A stretch of DNA of 64,000 bases from Mogibacterium sp. (GCA_017512365.1 JAFWGQ010000014.1:62001-126000), one strand, 5' to 3'; counted from the stretch's first letter, positions 54,546-64,000 are shown. The notes: generated by a model from the sequence alone, not told the origin. Program-made: numbers and translations.

Positions 54546-55572
54546 GCTGGAGAAGATTCGCGAAGAAGGATTTCAGCGCATCGCCGAAGCAGCTGATATG
54601 GACAGCCTCGAGGCTGTGCGCAGGGAGCTGACCGGTAAAAAGAGCGCGCTGCAGGAAGTCCTCAAGAGCCTCGGCGGTATCGATCCCGAAATGAGGAAGT
54701 CCGTCGGAATGAAGGCCAACGAGGTAAAGAATTCCTTCGCAGAGAAACTGCAGGAAAAGGCCGATGAACTGATCGCGGGCGCTTCCGCGGTCGAAGGCGA
54801 CATAGATCTGACGCTGCCCGGCACAAAAGCCGGTGCAGGAGTGCTGCATCCGATCACGCAGATGTGCTACGACCTGAACGATGCGTTCAGATCGCTGGGA
54901 TTCGAGATATATAACGAAGACGACATAAGCAGCGAGAGGTTCGCTTTCGATAATCTGAACTTTGCTGCCGACCACCCGGCCAGAGCGTCCATGGACACAT
55001 ACTGGCTCAAGGGTACGGAAAATAAAAGAGGCAGCGAAAGACTGTGCCTCAGGCCGCATCTTACCGGCGGCTCCGTAAGGTATCTCCTCGAGCACGGCGC
55101 TCCTGCCAGGTTCGTGTATCCGGGAAGGGTATACAGGAACGAAACGACAGATGCCCGCCATGAGAGAGCCTTTTTCCAGTACGAGGCGCTGATAGTCGAC
55201 AGGGACATCTCCTTCAGCTCCGGACGCGTGATGATCGAGACCATACTCGAGAAGGTGTTCGGCCGCAAGGTCAACGTAAGGATGAGGGAAGGCTTTTTCC
55301 CGTTCACCGAACCGGGCTACGAGATCGACATGGAATGCCTGCTCTGCGGAGGCAAGGGCTGCAAGGCATGCAACCAGGCAGGCTGGATCGAAGTCATGCC
55401 GGGAGGAGTCATCCATCCGAACGTGCTCAGGGCGGCGAAGCTCGATCCGGACGTATGGACCGGTTTCTATACGAATATCGGACTCGACAGGCTGGTAATG
55501 ATGCGCTACGGAGTCGATGATGTAAGGCTGTTCCACAGTGCGGATCTGAGATTCCTCGAGCAGTTCAGGTAG
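54535..55572 (+). CDS. pheS: phenylalanyl-tRNA synthetase alpha subunit
   Basis: 345 aa class II catalytic subunit. N-terminal coiled coil (KLEKIREEGFQRIAEA), then GTKAGAGVLHPITQM, DNLNFAADHPARASMDTYWL, LRPHLTGGSVRYLLEH, FVYPGRVYRNETTDARHE, FPFTEPGYEIDMECLLCGGK and GLDRLVMMRYGVDDVR (motif 3). GGAGGG lies 5 nt before the ATG, inside the kinase gene. Confidence 0.97.
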   Translation: MLDKLEKIREEGFQRIAEAADMDSLEAVRRELTGKKSALQEVLKSLGGIDPEMRKSVGMKANEVKNSFAEKLQEKADELIAGASAVEGDIDLTLPGTKAGAGVLHPITQMCYDLNDAFRSLGFEIYNEDDISSERFAFDNLNFAADHPARASMDTYWLKGTENKRGSERLCLRPHLTGGSVRYLLEHGAPARFVYPGRVYRNETTDARHERAFFQYEALIVDRDISFSSGRVMIETILEKVFGRKVNVRMREGFFPFTEPGYEIDMECLLCGGKGCKACNQAGWIEVMPGGVIHPNVLRAAKLDPDVWTGFYTNIGLDRLVMMRYGVDDVRLFHSADLRFLEQFR

Positions 55573-55587
55573 GAAGGGAGGCACCAT

Positions 55588-58020
55588 ATGAATATTTCAC
55601 TGAAATTCTTACAGAGATATGTCGATCTGCCTGCTGATCTTACTTACGAGCAGATCGCATATGATCTCACCATGAGGACCGTGGAGGTCGAGGAAGTCAT
55701 AAAGACTGCCGACAAGTTCCATGACATAGTTGTCGGAGAGATAAAGGAAGTAAAGGCTCATCCGAACGCAGACGCTCTGAAGATCTGCATCACGGATGTC
55801 GGAGAGGGCGAACTCAGACAGATCGTCTGCGGAGGATCGAATCTGGTCGAGGGGCATAAAGTCTGCGTCTCAAAGCCGGGCGCCGAGGTCGTATGGCACG
55901 GAGAGGGCGAGCCTGTGCTGATAAAGGAAAGCAAGCTGAGAGGCGAGCCGTCGTACGGAATGATATGCTCGCCGCTCGAGGTGTACCTCGGAGATCTTAT
56001 CTCCAATGAGGACGAAAGATGGATCGTGGATTTCACCGAGCTCGGCATCGACTGCGAGACCGGTCAGTCCGTGGCGGAGGTCATGGGTCTCGATGATGTC
56101 ATCCTCGAGGTAGACAACAAGTCGCTCTCGAACAGACCTGATCTCTGGGGACACTACGGGATCGCCAGAGAACTTGCTGCTATCTACAAGGTCCCGTTCA
56201 AAGAACTCAGCAGAGAGCTTCCCGAAGGCCTTCCGGAGTATCCGGTCACGATCAGAGAGCCTGAAAGATGCAACAGATTCACTGCTACAAAGATCGATAA
56301 CGTCTGCGTAAAGGAATCGCCTGCATGGATGAAGAATCTCATAATAAACGCCGGAATGAGGCCTATCAACGCCATAGTCGACATCACCAACTTCGTCATG
56401 CTCGCTGTCGGAGCTCCTCAGCACGCTTATGACAGCACTCACGTCGAAGGCGGTGAGATAGTCGTAAGGCTTGCCGAAGAGGGCGAAAAGCTTCTGCTTC
56501 TCGATGAAAAGGATCTGGAGCTCACGCACGATCATCTCGTGGTCTGCGACGCAAAGAAGCCTCTGAATCTCGCAGGTATAAAGGGCGGCAGAGACGACTC
56601 CGTTCTTGACAGCACGAATTCCATCATACTGGAATGCGCGGTATTCACCGCGCCGGGTATCAGACGCACGACCGCATACTTCAACGAGAAGACCGATGCT
56701 GCGCTCAGATACGAGAAAGGCATAGATACGCAGAGAGCAGATCTCGGCGTTTCGATGGCTCTTTCGCTGTTCAGGGAGATATATCCGGAATGTGTCATTT
56801 CGGCATTCGCTGACAATTATCCTGTCAGAACGGAAAACTCCGAGATAGATATCTCGCAGGAATTCCTCGACAGGAGGCTCGGAGAGGTCCTGACTCAGAG
56901 CACGATCGAAGACATCCTCAGGAGGCTCGGATACATCGTTATCTTCCAGCAGGGAGTGTACCGCTGCATAGCGCCTACCTGGAGATCTACAGGCGATGTT
57001 TCCATTCGTGATGACGTTCTGGGCGATATTGCCAGACTTATCGGCTACGAGTATTTCACGAAGCAGCCGCTCCCTGTGAAATTCGACCACTGCGTCAATC
57101 AGGTCAGGATGGATCTTGCCAGAAGGCTCAGGGAATACCTCGCTTTCAGATGCGGGATGAACGAGATTTTTACTTATCCGTGGATAGATGAAAAGTACAT
57201 CCGCGCCGCAAAGATCGACACATCGGAATCGATCATGCTTGCGACGCCGCCTGCGCCTGAGCTGGGCATACTCAGAAGCTCGCTCATACCGGGCATGCTC
57301 GAATCGATCGAAAAGAACCACAGATACTACGACGAGTTCGCGATGTTCGAGGCCGCTCAGGTGTTCGTAAAAGGCGAGTACAGCCCGTCGGATCCTGATG
57401 AGGTGCTGCCTGTGCACAGGAACCTCCTTACAGGCGTGTTCGCCGGCAGGGACGCCAAGGCGCTTTTCTTCAATGTAAAAGGCGCTGTCGAAAACATGAA
57501 CGGATACTGCCACTTCGAGCCTCTGACTTTCGCTCAGGTCGAGAAGCCTTGCTGGGCTGACGAAAAGGTATGGCTCAATGTCATGAGCGGGAAAGATGAA
57601 GAAGAAGTGATCGTCGGATCGATCGGTCTCCTCGCGGTATCGGCTCTGGCTGATTCGGGCATAAAGCTCATAAGCGCGGCAGCCTTCGAACTCGATGTCG
57701 ATAAGATCACTCCGTATCCGTCGAGGACCAACGAATTCAAGCATCTGCCGCTTTATCCGCTGGTAGAGCAGGATCTTTCGATACTGGTAGACGAGTCCGT
57801 CAAGTGGAGCCAGATCGAAGAGGCGATCGGAAAGATGGTCAAAGAGCTCAGCTTCGTCGAGGAATACAGGGGCAAACAGATCCCTGCAGGGATGAAGTCG
57901 ATCATGCTCAGCTACAGGATCGGAAATGATGATTCGACCATGAACTCGAAGCAGATAGAAAAGAAGATGAACGCGATAGTCGGAGTGCTCAGGAAGAAGG
58001 TGGGAGCCGAACTCCGCTGA
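55588..58020 (+). CDS. pheT: phenylalanyl-tRNA synthetase beta subunit
   Basis: 810 aa. Seen: ISLKFLQRYVDLPADLT, the tRNA-binding OB domain (VVGEIKEVKAHPNADALKI, SYGMICSPLE), B3/B4 editing region (SNRPDLWGHYGIARELAAIY, GMRPINAIVDITNFVML), B5 and a C-terminal ferredoxin-like anticodon domain (KHLPLYPLVEQDLSILVDE). Forms the alpha2beta2 enzyme with PheS. Confidence 0.97.
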   Translation: MNISLKFLQRYVDLPADLTYEQIAYDLTMRTVEVEEVIKTADKFHDIVVGEIKEVKAHPNADALKICITDVGEGELRQIVCGGSNLVEGHKVCVSKPGAEVVWHGEGEPVLIKESKLRGEPSYGMICSPLEVYLGDLISNEDERWIVDFTELGIDCETGQSVAEVMGLDDVILEVDNKSLSNRPDLWGHYGIARELAAIYKVPFKELSRELPEGLPEYPVTIREPERCNRFTATKIDNVCVKESPAWMKNLIINAGMRPINAIVDITNFVMLAVGAPQHAYDSTHVEGGEIVVRLAEEGEKLLLLDEKDLELTHDHLVVCDAKKPLNLAGIKGGRDDSVLDSTNSIILECAVFTAPGIRRTTAYFNEKTDAALRYEKGIDTQRADLGVSMALSLFREIYPECVISAFADNYPVRTENSEIDISQEFLDRRLGEVLTQSTIEDILRRLGYIVIFQQGVYRCIAPTWRSTGDVSIRDDVLGDIARLIGYEYFTKQPLPVKFDHCVNQVRMDLARRLREYLAFRCGMNEIFTYPWIDEKYIRAAKIDTSESIMLATPPAPELGILRSSLIPGMLESIEKNHRYYDEFAMFEAAQVFVKGEYSPSDPDEVLPVHRNLLTGVFAGRDAKALFFNVKGAVENMNGYCHFEPLTFAQVEKPCWADEKVWLNVMSGKDEEEVIVGSIGLLAVSALADSGIKLISAAAFELDVDKITPYPSRTNEFKHLPLYPLVEQDLSILVDESVKWSQIEEAIGKMVKELSFVEEYRGKQIPAGMKSIMLSYRIGNDDSTMNSKQIEKKMNAIVGVLRKKVGAELR

Positions 58021-58070
58021 ATGGTGTGATATCTGACGGAAAAACGGAATTGATACACAGCGTTTGCAGA

Positions 58071-58117
58071 AAAAAGGTGTATGGGTCGCCTGCAAAGGGC
58101 GATCTGTACACCTTTTT
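58071..58117. terminator. bidirectional terminator pheT / pseudouridine synthase
   Basis: AAAAAGGTGTA ... TGTACACCTTTTT, with an inner GTCGCC/GGGCGAT stem. A-rich on one side and T-rich on the other, it can stop both converging transcripts. A second small stem GGAGTT/AACTCC lies at 58127-58143. Confidence 0.85.
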
Positions 58118-58178
58118 GATTATCCGGGAGTTTGAACAACTCCGTATCCGGGCGTCAGGGTGTATGAAACAGAGAAGA

Positions 58179-59093
58179 TCATCTGATCTTACACCGTTCG
58201 GCTGCTGCAAGGATGTCATCCGGCAGCGGTGCTTCGAAGCTGACGCGTTCGCCGGTGACCGGATGGTCGAATTCGATGTAGTACGCATGCAGAGCCTGGC
58301 GGTCTATTAGCTCAGTTCTGCCGCCGTAGAGCCTGTCGCCGGCGATAGGATGACCTGTGTGCGACAGGTGTACTCTGATCTGATGAGTGCGGCCGGTATG
58401 AAGAGTTACCTCGACAAGGGTATGAGGGCCATGTTCCGCGCTGTCACAGCGCTCAAGGACTCTGAACTCGGACACGGCGTCCTTGCCTCCGTCTTCGACT
58501 TCCATGTGGCAGCGCTGTATTGACACGGAATCAGGACGTCCTATGGGCAGATCGATGAGGAAATGATCTTCGGATACAGAGCCTTCGACAAGTGCGATGT
58601 ATTTCTTCACAACGGTATTGCGCCGCATCTGGTTAGAAAGCTCATTCTGTGCATTGGCATTTTTGCAGACTATTATAAGACCCGATGTGTCCATGTCTAT
58701 GCGGTTGGCAAAGCGCACCTTGAACGACTGGCCGCTTTCCTCCATGTATTTCATGATGCCGTTTGCTATCGTATGGTCAGGATGACCCTTTGTCGGATGA
58801 ACTATGACGCCGGGCTGCTTGTTGATCATTATTATGTCATCATCCTCATATACTATGTCCAGAGGGATGTCCTGAGCCGGGAAATCGCTCGTTTCCTCGG
58901 GAAGTCTTACACCAATAACATCACCGACCTCGGGCTTTACATAACCCGGTGCCGGCGTTCCGTTCAGGTCTATGAGCGACTGATACTTCATCTTTGTCCT
59001 GAATCTTGCCGAGAACCGGTAGTTGAGACGGAGTATCTGGTTGATCGTATAGCCTGATTCTTCTTCAGTTACGATATGTTCGTATTTTGCCAT
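58179..59093 (-). CDS. RluD-family 23S rRNA pseudouridine synthase
   Basis: 304 aa. N-terminal S4 domain (YTINQILRLNYRFSARFRTK), then the catalytic core: IVYEDDDIIMINKQPGVIVH, catalytic Asp in NRIDMDTSGLIIVCKN (family norm HRLD.DTSG), KKYIALVEG, GRTHQIRVHLSHTGHPIAGD and LHAYYIEFDHP. Modifies uridines in large-subunit rRNA; the exact sites cannot be told. Its start shares one base with the nadK stop, so the two form one minus-strand operon. Confidence 0.9.
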   Translation of the reverse strand: MAKYEHIVTEEESGYTINQILRLNYRFSARFRTKMKYQSLIDLNGTPAPGYVKPEVGDVIGVRLPEETSDFPAQDIPLDIVYEDDDIIMINKQPGVIVHPTKGHPDHTIANGIMKYMEESGQSFKVRFANRIDMDTSGLIIVCKNANAQNELSNQMRRNTVVKKYIALVEGSVSEDHFLIDLPIGRPDSVSIQRCHMEVEDGGKDAVSEFRVLERCDSAEHGPHTLVEVTLHTGRTHQIRVHLSHTGHPIAGDRLYGGRTELIDRQALHAYYIEFDHPVTGERVSFEAPLPDDILAAAERCKIR

Positions 59094-59890
59094 CAGAGAA
59101 GTTTGCTTGAGAGCTTGTTCCAGTGGTCGTATGATGATGTGCGGATAAGATGGATCTCCCTGTCCGATTCGGAGATCTCCATCCTGAGGACGCCGCCGAA
59201 TTCATGAGTGCGTCCGTCGAAGGAGACCATGACTGTGCCGCCCTCGCATCGGCCTGTCCCGGCGACAGTTATCCTTTCCTTTGAAGGGAGGAGGATGCTC
59301 GATCTGAAGCATCTGTACGCATTGGTGCTCATCGGAGCGATAGGCGTTATCTGCAGGACCTCGAGTTCAGGAGATACTAAAGATCCGCCCAGCGAGTAGT
59401 TATAAGCGGTCGAACCGACCGGTGTGGATATGATTATGCCGTCTCCGGAGAAATCCTGGATCTTTGTGTTGTCGATGGATATCTCATAATGGGACGCGTG
59501 GGAGAAAGGCCCTCTGATAACAATCTCGTTGAGGCCGGTGCGCATGAACTCGCCTCTGCGCGTTATGATCCTGGCCTGCACAGGCCTGATGTTCTGGAGT
59601 TTATAGTCACCCTTGACGATGTATTCGAGGGTCTGTCTCAGATTGCGCGGCGAAGCCTCCTGGAAAAAGCCCAGATGACCGGTGTTGATGCCGATTATAG
59701 GCGCGGCAGGGAAGCCGCATTTGTGAACGAAACTCAGGAAAGTGCCGTCGCCTCCTATACAGGCGAGGACATCCGCTTCTTCTGAATACTCGTCGAGCAT
59801 CTCAAACCCGAATTCATCGAGAAGGGAGGTAAGCTCCCTGAGCGCCCTGCGTGAATCATCCTTGAAATTGGAGAATACGAATATCTTCAT
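59093..59890 (-). CDS. nadK: NAD kinase
   Basis: 265 aa. Phosphorylates NAD to NADP. Seen: ACIGGDGTFLSFVHKCGFPA, IIGINTGHLGFFQEA, NEIVIRGPFSHASHYEI, FSGDGIIISTPVGSTAYNYS and PIAPMSTNAYRCF. The start is at 59890, with CGGAG about 9 nt upstream and the promoter just beyond; the longer open frame runs through that promoter. Confidence 0.95.
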   Translation of the reverse strand: MKIFVFSNFKDDSRRALRELTSLLDEFGFEMLDEYSEEADVLACIGGDGTFLSFVHKCGFPAAPIIGINTGHLGFFQEASPRNLRQTLEYIVKGDYKLQNIRPVQARIITRRGEFMRTGLNEIVIRGPFSHASHYEISIDNTKIQDFSGDGIIISTPVGSTAYNYSLGGSLVSPELEVLQITPIAPMSTNAYRCFRSSILLPSKERITVAGTGRCEGGTVMVSFDGRTHEFGGVLRMEISESDREIHLIRTSSYDHWNKLSSKLL

Positions 59891-59938
59891 TTTATCTGCT
59901 CCGTATGTTATAATATGCTTTCGTAAATTGTACCACAA
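59886..59938. promoter_or_regulatory. overlapping divergent promoters sharing one -10 element
   Basis: Plus strand: TTCATT (59886), 17 bp, TATAAT (59909-59914). Minus strand: TTGTGG (59933-59938), 17 bp, TATTAT (59910-59915). The -10 boxes occupy the same seven bases, so only one polymerase can occupy the site at a time. Minus drives nadK; plus drives the 59968 gene and perhaps dgt-dnaG-rpoD. Confidence 0.6.
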
Positions 59939-59967
59939 AGAGAAGATGAATTGAACGTGTTTGACGC

Positions 59968-60516
59968 ATGGATAAGGTCAGATTCTACAATATACTGGAT
60001 ATAGAAAGCCCTGATGAATTCAAGTTCTACGAGAACCTCTCCGCACTGCTTGAAGAGGACGAATTCATAGAAGAGAACCTCATAAAGGATCTGCTGAGGG
60101 ATATCGACAAGGAGAAGCTGGCGGAGCACTTCGATTCGTATTTCGAGGCGTTCCTCGGCCATCTGCCCGAAAATGAGACCGAAATGTACATGACCGTCGA
60201 TTCCATAGGGAGAGTGTTCGACGGCATGATCTATGACGGCATGTCAGATGAGGACATATCCGCACTGGCATCCGAGATATCGAAGTTCCGCAAATGGTAC
60301 GTTCACGACCTGAATGTATTCGACAGGATTAGCGGCAGCGAGCTGAGCGTCAGGGACGCGAGATACGACATAGCTGCAGCAAAGCTGCTCGGAGACGAAG
60401 CGGATCACGATTTCAGGCTCGCTCTCGACTACGATCCGGACGGATATAATGTCAGAGTGGCGGACATGCTGAGCGCCGGCATGGCAGATGAGGACATTGC
60501 TGAGGACTGTCAATAA
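59968..60516 (+). CDS. acidic hypothetical protein upstream of dgt
   Basis: 182 aa, not recognised. It is soluble, strongly acidic and mostly helical, with no signal peptide or membrane segment. It has repeated 'DEDI' turns (MSDEDISALA; MADEDIAEDC). An in-frame TGA lies two codons upstream of ATG 59968, so the start is this ATG or a later one; the ribosome binding site is weak. The intact frame, the promoter at 59886 and co-direction with dgt-dnaG-rpoD support a real gene. Confidence 0.65.
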   Translation: MDKVRFYNILDIESPDEFKFYENLSALLEEDEFIEENLIKDLLRDIDKEKLAEHFDSYFEAFLGHLPENETEMYMTVDSIGRVFDGMIYDGMSDEDISALASEISKFRKWYVHDLNVFDRISGSELSVRDARYDIAAAKLLGDEADHDFRLALDYDPDGYNVRVADMLSAGMADEDIAEDCQ

Positions 60517-60537
60517 GTTTACCGATATACATTATTC

Positions 60538-61554
60538 GTGATTTACAGAGAAGATGCGGAAAAAAGAGAATACGAGATCCTCTCGCCGCTCGCATCCAGG
60601 GCCGCCGAGTCAAAAGGAAGGTTATACGACGAGGAGCAGTGCTGTTTCAGAACTGTATATCAGAGGGACAGGGACAGGATAATCCATTCAAAGGCATTCA
60701 GGCGGCTGATACACAAGACACAGGTTTTTCTGGCCCCTGAGACTGACCATTACCGCACCAGGCTGACCCATACTCTAGAGGTGGCGCAGATCTCGCGTAC
60801 TGTCGCGCAGATACTCGCGTATAACGGCGACCTTACCGAAGCCATCGCTCTGGGACACGATCTCGGACATACGCCTTTCGGTCACGTAGGGGAAAAGGTC
60901 CTCAACAGCATACATCCCGGAGGCTTCTCGCATAACGAGCAGAGTCTCAGGACCGTCGATCTGCTCGAAGAGACTTCCAGACGGAGAGGGCTCAACCTGA
61001 CCTGCGAGGTGAGAGACGGCATACTGAATCACAGGGGACCTGTCAGGCCGATGACTCTCGAAGGCCAGATCGTCAAGATATGCGACAGGATCGCGTATGT
61101 GAACCACGACATAGACGACGCCGTAAGAAGCGGCATATTCACTATGGAGGATCTGCCCCGGAAGGATCTCGAAGTGCTCGGGTATACGCACAGCGACAGG
61201 ATCAATAACCTTATCGCCGATCTGTGCTCGAACAGTGAGGGAAAGGATACGGTGGAGCTTTCGCCGGATTTCAGCGATGCTCTTCTGGACCTGAGGAGCT
61301 TCCTCTTCAGGAACGTCTATCAGTCGCCTGATGTGCGCACAACATCCGATCTCGACAAGGTCGAAAAGGTGATAACGTCGCTTTACGATCACTTCCTTGA
61401 GCATCCGGATGAGATACAGGGCATATACGGGACGGTCCGGGAGGAGGAAGGCGCTCACGCCGCCGTCAGGGACTGGATATCAGGAATGACGGACCGCTAC
61501 GCGCTCGAGATGTACGAAAAGCTCTTCGTGCCGCAGGGATGGAGGCAGCTGTAG
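60538..61554 (+). CDS. dgt: deoxyguanosinetriphosphate triphosphohydrolase-like protein
   Basis: 338 aa HD-domain dNTP triphosphohydrolase. Seen: YQRDRDRIIHSKAFRRLIHK, TQVFLAPETDHYRTRLTHTL (first His), HDLGHTPFGHVGEK (HD), SHNEQSLR and KICDRIAYVNHDIDDA. The start is GTG 60538 with no clear ribosome binding site; 21 nt follow the previous gene. The order dgt-dnaG-rpoD is common in Clostridia. Confidence 0.93.
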   Translation: MIYREDAEKREYEILSPLASRAAESKGRLYDEEQCCFRTVYQRDRDRIIHSKAFRRLIHKTQVFLAPETDHYRTRLTHTLEVAQISRTVAQILAYNGDLTEAIALGHDLGHTPFGHVGEKVLNSIHPGGFSHNEQSLRTVDLLEETSRRRGLNLTCEVRDGILNHRGPVRPMTLEGQIVKICDRIAYVNHDIDDAVRSGIFTMEDLPRKDLEVLGYTHSDRINNLIADLCSNSEGKDTVELSPDFSDALLDLRSFLFRNVYQSPDVRTTSDLDKVEKVITSLYDHFLEHPDEIQGIYGTVREEEGAHAAVRDWISGMTDRYALEMYEKLFVPQGWRQL

Positions 61555-61557
61555 GCC

Positions 61558-63348
61558 ATGGCTTATGACAACTTCACTGATGAATTAAAGGCTCAGCTCA
61601 ACATCGTCGATATCATAGGCCGGGAGGTCGCTCTGAAGAAGTCGGGCTCCGGCTACATGGGTCTGTGTCCGTTCCATTCCGAAAAAACACCGTCCTTCAG
61701 CGTCAATGAAGGCAAGCAGTTCTATCACTGCTTCGGCTGCGGAAAGTCGGGCGATGTAATAAGCTTCGTTTCCGAATACTATAAGCTTCCGTTCATGGAA
61801 GCCGTGGAGAAGCTTGCGAAGGAAAACGGCATAAAGCTGCCTGAACGCAGGACGAGCGGCCCCAGGATCGACTACGACAAATATCATGGTATAAACGCTA
61901 AAGCCGCAAGGTTCTTTTATAATTCCCTGGGAACAAAGGGCAACAAGGGCCTGGCGTATCTGAGAAGCCGCGGACTGACAAAAGAGACGATCACGGCGTT
62001 CGGACTCGGATACGCGCCGGCTTCGGGGCACGCTCTCGTGGATCATCTCAGAAGCGAAGGCGTTAACGATGAGGACATGATCAGGCTGGGGCTGGCAAAC
62101 AGCGGCAAAGGCGGCCTGTATGATAAATTCAGAGACAGGGTGATGTTCCCGATCATAAGCACTCAGGACAAGGTGATCGGCTTCGGCGGACGCGCAATAG
62201 GCGATTACAAGCCAAAATATCTGAATTCGCCCGAAAGCGAGATATTCCTCAAGAAGAACAACCTGTTCGGCCTTAATCTGACTAAGAAGGAGATAGACAG
62301 GGAGCAGAGAGCGATCATAGTCGAGGGATACATGGACATGATCTCCCTGTATCAGAACGGAGTGAAGAACGCCGCCGCGTCGCTCGGAACGGCGCTTACA
62401 CCTAACCAGGCGAGGCTGCTGTGCAGATACTCCAGAAATATCGTACTGTCGTACGATTCCGATGCTGCCGGCATCAACGCCGCGCTCAGAGGGATAGATG
62501 TCATAAGCGCAGCGGGCGGCAAACCGAGAGTGCTGACGGTAACGGACGGCAAGGATCCGGATGATTTCATAAAAGCTCACGGCAAAGACGCCTTCATGAA
62601 GCTGGTCGATGACGCTGTGCCCGCGACTGATTACAAGCTCGCTCTTGCAAAACGCGGCCTGGATCTTGAAGACGACAGGGACGTGCTCGAATATGTAGAA
62701 AAGGTCGTTCCGGTACTCGCGCAGCTCGGTCCTGTAGAGCTCGACATCTACACCAGGAAGCTCTCGGAGGAGCTCGGGATATCCGGTCAGGCGATAAGCA
62801 TGGCAGTTCAGACCGGCGGCAGAGACCGGCGTTCCGGAGACAGGCAGTCGGAACTCAGAAACGAGAGGGCGGTCAGAGAAACGGCAAAGAAGTCTCCGGA
62901 TACGGGATATTATGAAAGGCTTGAGACGGCGTTCGTCATACTGGCGATGCATGATCCGAGATACATAAAGCGCTTCAGGGAAGACGGCATCGAATTCAGA
63001 GGCGCGCTTACGAATAAGATATTGCTCGTTGAAGAGTCGATCTGCGCGAATGACGCAAAGGCGGCCCACGGGATAGAAAAGGAAAAGATATTCGAAGCGC
63101 TCGATCCTGATGAAGAAGCCGTGTTCGCGAAGCAGCTTGCATCGATACAGACAGGACCCGACGATGAGGCCTTCTACAGAGAGACGAAGGCAGGGTATCT
63201 GCAGGGAAGATACAGGGACGAAAAGACGGAGATCACGAACAACATAGCGGTCGCCGAAAAAATGGGCAGGACCGATGAAGTCGAAAGGCTCGCGGCCCGT
63301 CTGATCGAACTCGATGAACTCATCAGGAACACAATGGAGGAGAGATAA
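61558..63348 (+). CDS. dnaG: DNA primase
   Basis: 596 aa. N-terminal zinc ribbon ([30 protein letters not shown]), the catalytic core with [20 protein letters not shown] and the Toprim motifs [20 protein letters not shown] and [13 protein letters not shown], then a helicase-binding C-terminal domain. GGAGG is about 10 nt before the ATG. Its stop shares one base with the rpoD start. Confidence 0.96.
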   Translation: MAYDNFTDELKAQLNIVDIIGREVALKKSGSGYMGLCPFHSEKTPSFSVNEGKQFYHCFGCGKSGDVISFVSEYYKLPFMEAVEKLAKENGIKLPERRTSGPRIDYDKYHGINAKAARFFYNSLGTKGNKGLAYLRSRGLTKETITAFGLGYAPASGHALVDHLRSEGVNDEDMIRLGLANSGKGGLYDKFRDRVMFPIISTQDKVIGFGGRAIGDYKPKYLNSPESEIFLKKNNLFGLNLTKKEIDREQRAIIVEGYMDMISLYQNGVKNAAASLGTALTPNQARLLCRYSRNIVLSYDSDAAGINAALRGIDVISAAGGKPRVLTVTDGKDPDDFIKAHGKDAFMKLVDDAVPATDYKLALAKRGLDLEDDRDVLEYVEKVVPVLAQLGPVELDIYTRKLSEELGISGQAISMAVQTGGRDRRSGDRQSELRNERAVRETAKKSPDTGYYERLETAFVILAMHDPRYIKRFREDGIEFRGALTNKILLVEESICANDAKAAHGIEKEKIFEALDPDEEAVFAKQLASIQTGPDDEAFYRETKAGYLQGRYRDEKTEITNNIAVAEKMGRTDEVERLAARLIELDELIRNTMEER

Positions 63349-64000
63349 TGCCTGAAGATGTAAAGAATTCAATCAAGGAAATGGACAGCATCTATGATGA
63401 CGATGAGAAGGAAGTCAGGAACGTAGTTTCCAGGACCGAGGAACTCGCCAACTCGATAGTCGAGACGGCCAAGCTCACCGGAAATGAAGTCACATATTCC
63501 GAGATCAACGCGATACTTTCGGATGTGACTCTCGACAAGGACACTCTCGAGGAGATATATGATCTTGTCGAGAGCAAGAACGTCAGCATCATGGAGACGA
63601 GGGAACCGACCTCCATCGAACTCGAGGATGAAGACGTCGATGACGATGAGATACTCGAGATGGAGATGGAAGGCGATGATATCATCAACGATGAGGAAGA
63701 CGAAAAGAAGAGCGGAGTAATCATCAAATCGTCGGGCGAGATCGAGGTGACCGATGCGGCCAAGAACATCCCTACGGACGACCCTGTAAGGATGTACTTC
63801 AAGGAGATCGGCAAGGTGCCTCTGCTGACTGCGGAGGAGGAGCGCGAACTCGCCATCCGCATCGAGCAGGGCGACGAGGAGGCCAAAAAGAAGCTTTGCG
63901 AGTCAAACCTGAGACTCGTCGTATCCATCGCGAGAAGATACCTCAACAGAGGCCTTTCGTTCCTTGACCTCATCCAGGAGGGAAACCTCGGACTCATCAA
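63348..64000 (+). CDS. rpoD: primary sigma factor SigA/RpoD, N-terminal part
   Basis: Partial, cut by the window end; 217 codons are visible. An acidic N-terminal region 1.1 (runs of Glu/Asp near residues 85-125) precedes region 1.2 ([20 protein letters not shown]) and the start of region 2 ([31 protein letters not shown]). GGAGGAGA lies 3 nt before the ATG. It closes the macromolecular-synthesis operon. Confidence 0.96.
   Translation, partial: MPEDVKNSIKEMDSIYDDDEKEVRNVVSRTEELANSIVETAKLTGNEVTYSEINAILSDVTLDKDTLEEIYDLVESKNVSIMETREPTSIELEDEDVDDDEILEMEMEGDDIINDEEDEKKSGVIIKSSGEIEVTDAAKNIPTDDPVRMYFKEIGKVPLLTAEEERELAIRIEQGDEEAKKKLCESNLRLVVSIARRYLNRGLSFLDLIQEGNLGLI

Noticed and set aside
55870-58095. 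741-codon minus-strand open frame across pheT
   Set aside because: Shadow of pheT, running through the bidirectional terminator; no recognisable domain.
58026-58310. 94-codon plus-strand frame after pheT
   Set aside because: Spans the terminator and runs antisense into the pseudouridine synthase gene; no ribosome binding site or homology.
61585-63372. 595-codon minus-strand open frame across dnaG
   Set aside because: Shadow of dnaG with no motif. Similar long antisense frames lie under polC, infB, pgk, smc and the pyrophosphatase-like gene.

Overview
The window reads as a chromosomal segment of a Gram-positive anaerobe of the class Clostridia. The grounds are a PolC-type replicative polymerase, a PlsX/PlsY phospholipid pathway, two butyrate kinases, a type-2 isoleucyl-tRNA synthetase, the order dgt-dnaG-rpoD, many strong GGAGG-type ribosome binding sites, and frequent GTG/TTG starts. 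Base composition is moderate by eye, with one clearly AT-richer gene at 24832-26784. A family-level guess (Anaerovoracaceae/Mogibacterium-like) would be speculation. No tRNA, rRNA, insertion sequence, prophage or CRISPR array was seen.

Layout. 1-3985: end of ispG, then polC. 3982-8165: an accessory stretch with a small minus-strand gene, butyrate kinase 1, and a zinc-export operon (ArsR sensor, free HMA metallochaperone, P-type ATPase). 8194-11103: a class A penicillin-binding protein. 11132-19491: the translation operon rimP-nusA-rnpM-infB-rbfA-nrnA-truB, a 258-bp array of phased inverted repeats, then ribF. 19512-24195: rpsO, pnp, ppk. 24192-28474: a small membrane protein, a secreted beta-helix protein and a diguanylate cyclase interrupted at a run of ten G. 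28710-43357: ileS, rlmN, plsX, rnc, smc, a long hairpin element, ftsY, der, plsY, miaB and an M50 protease. 43411-47995: nth, sbcD, sbcC. 48113-51182: gap-pgk-tpiA. 51296-53333: secG and a membrane-pyrophosphatase-like protein. 53421-58020: butyrate kinase 2, pheS, pheT. 58179-59890, minus strand: a pseudouridine synthase and nadK. 59968-64000: a hypothetical acidic protein, dgt, dnaG and the start of rpoD.

Most genes are housekeeping and tightly packed, with stop/start overlaps that imply translational coupling. The departures from the expected stand out against that background: a PolC without its proofreading domain; a membrane-pyrophosphatase fold that has lost nearly all catalytic residues and sits beside secG; a GGDEF gene with a slippage-prone G tract; an IleRS whose HIGH signature is rearranged to GIHH; a helically phased array of TGTGTACRA inverted pairs between truB and ribF; and a roughly 185-nt nested hairpin between smc and ftsY.

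Family assignments rest on motif recognition from memory. No database search or folding program was run.
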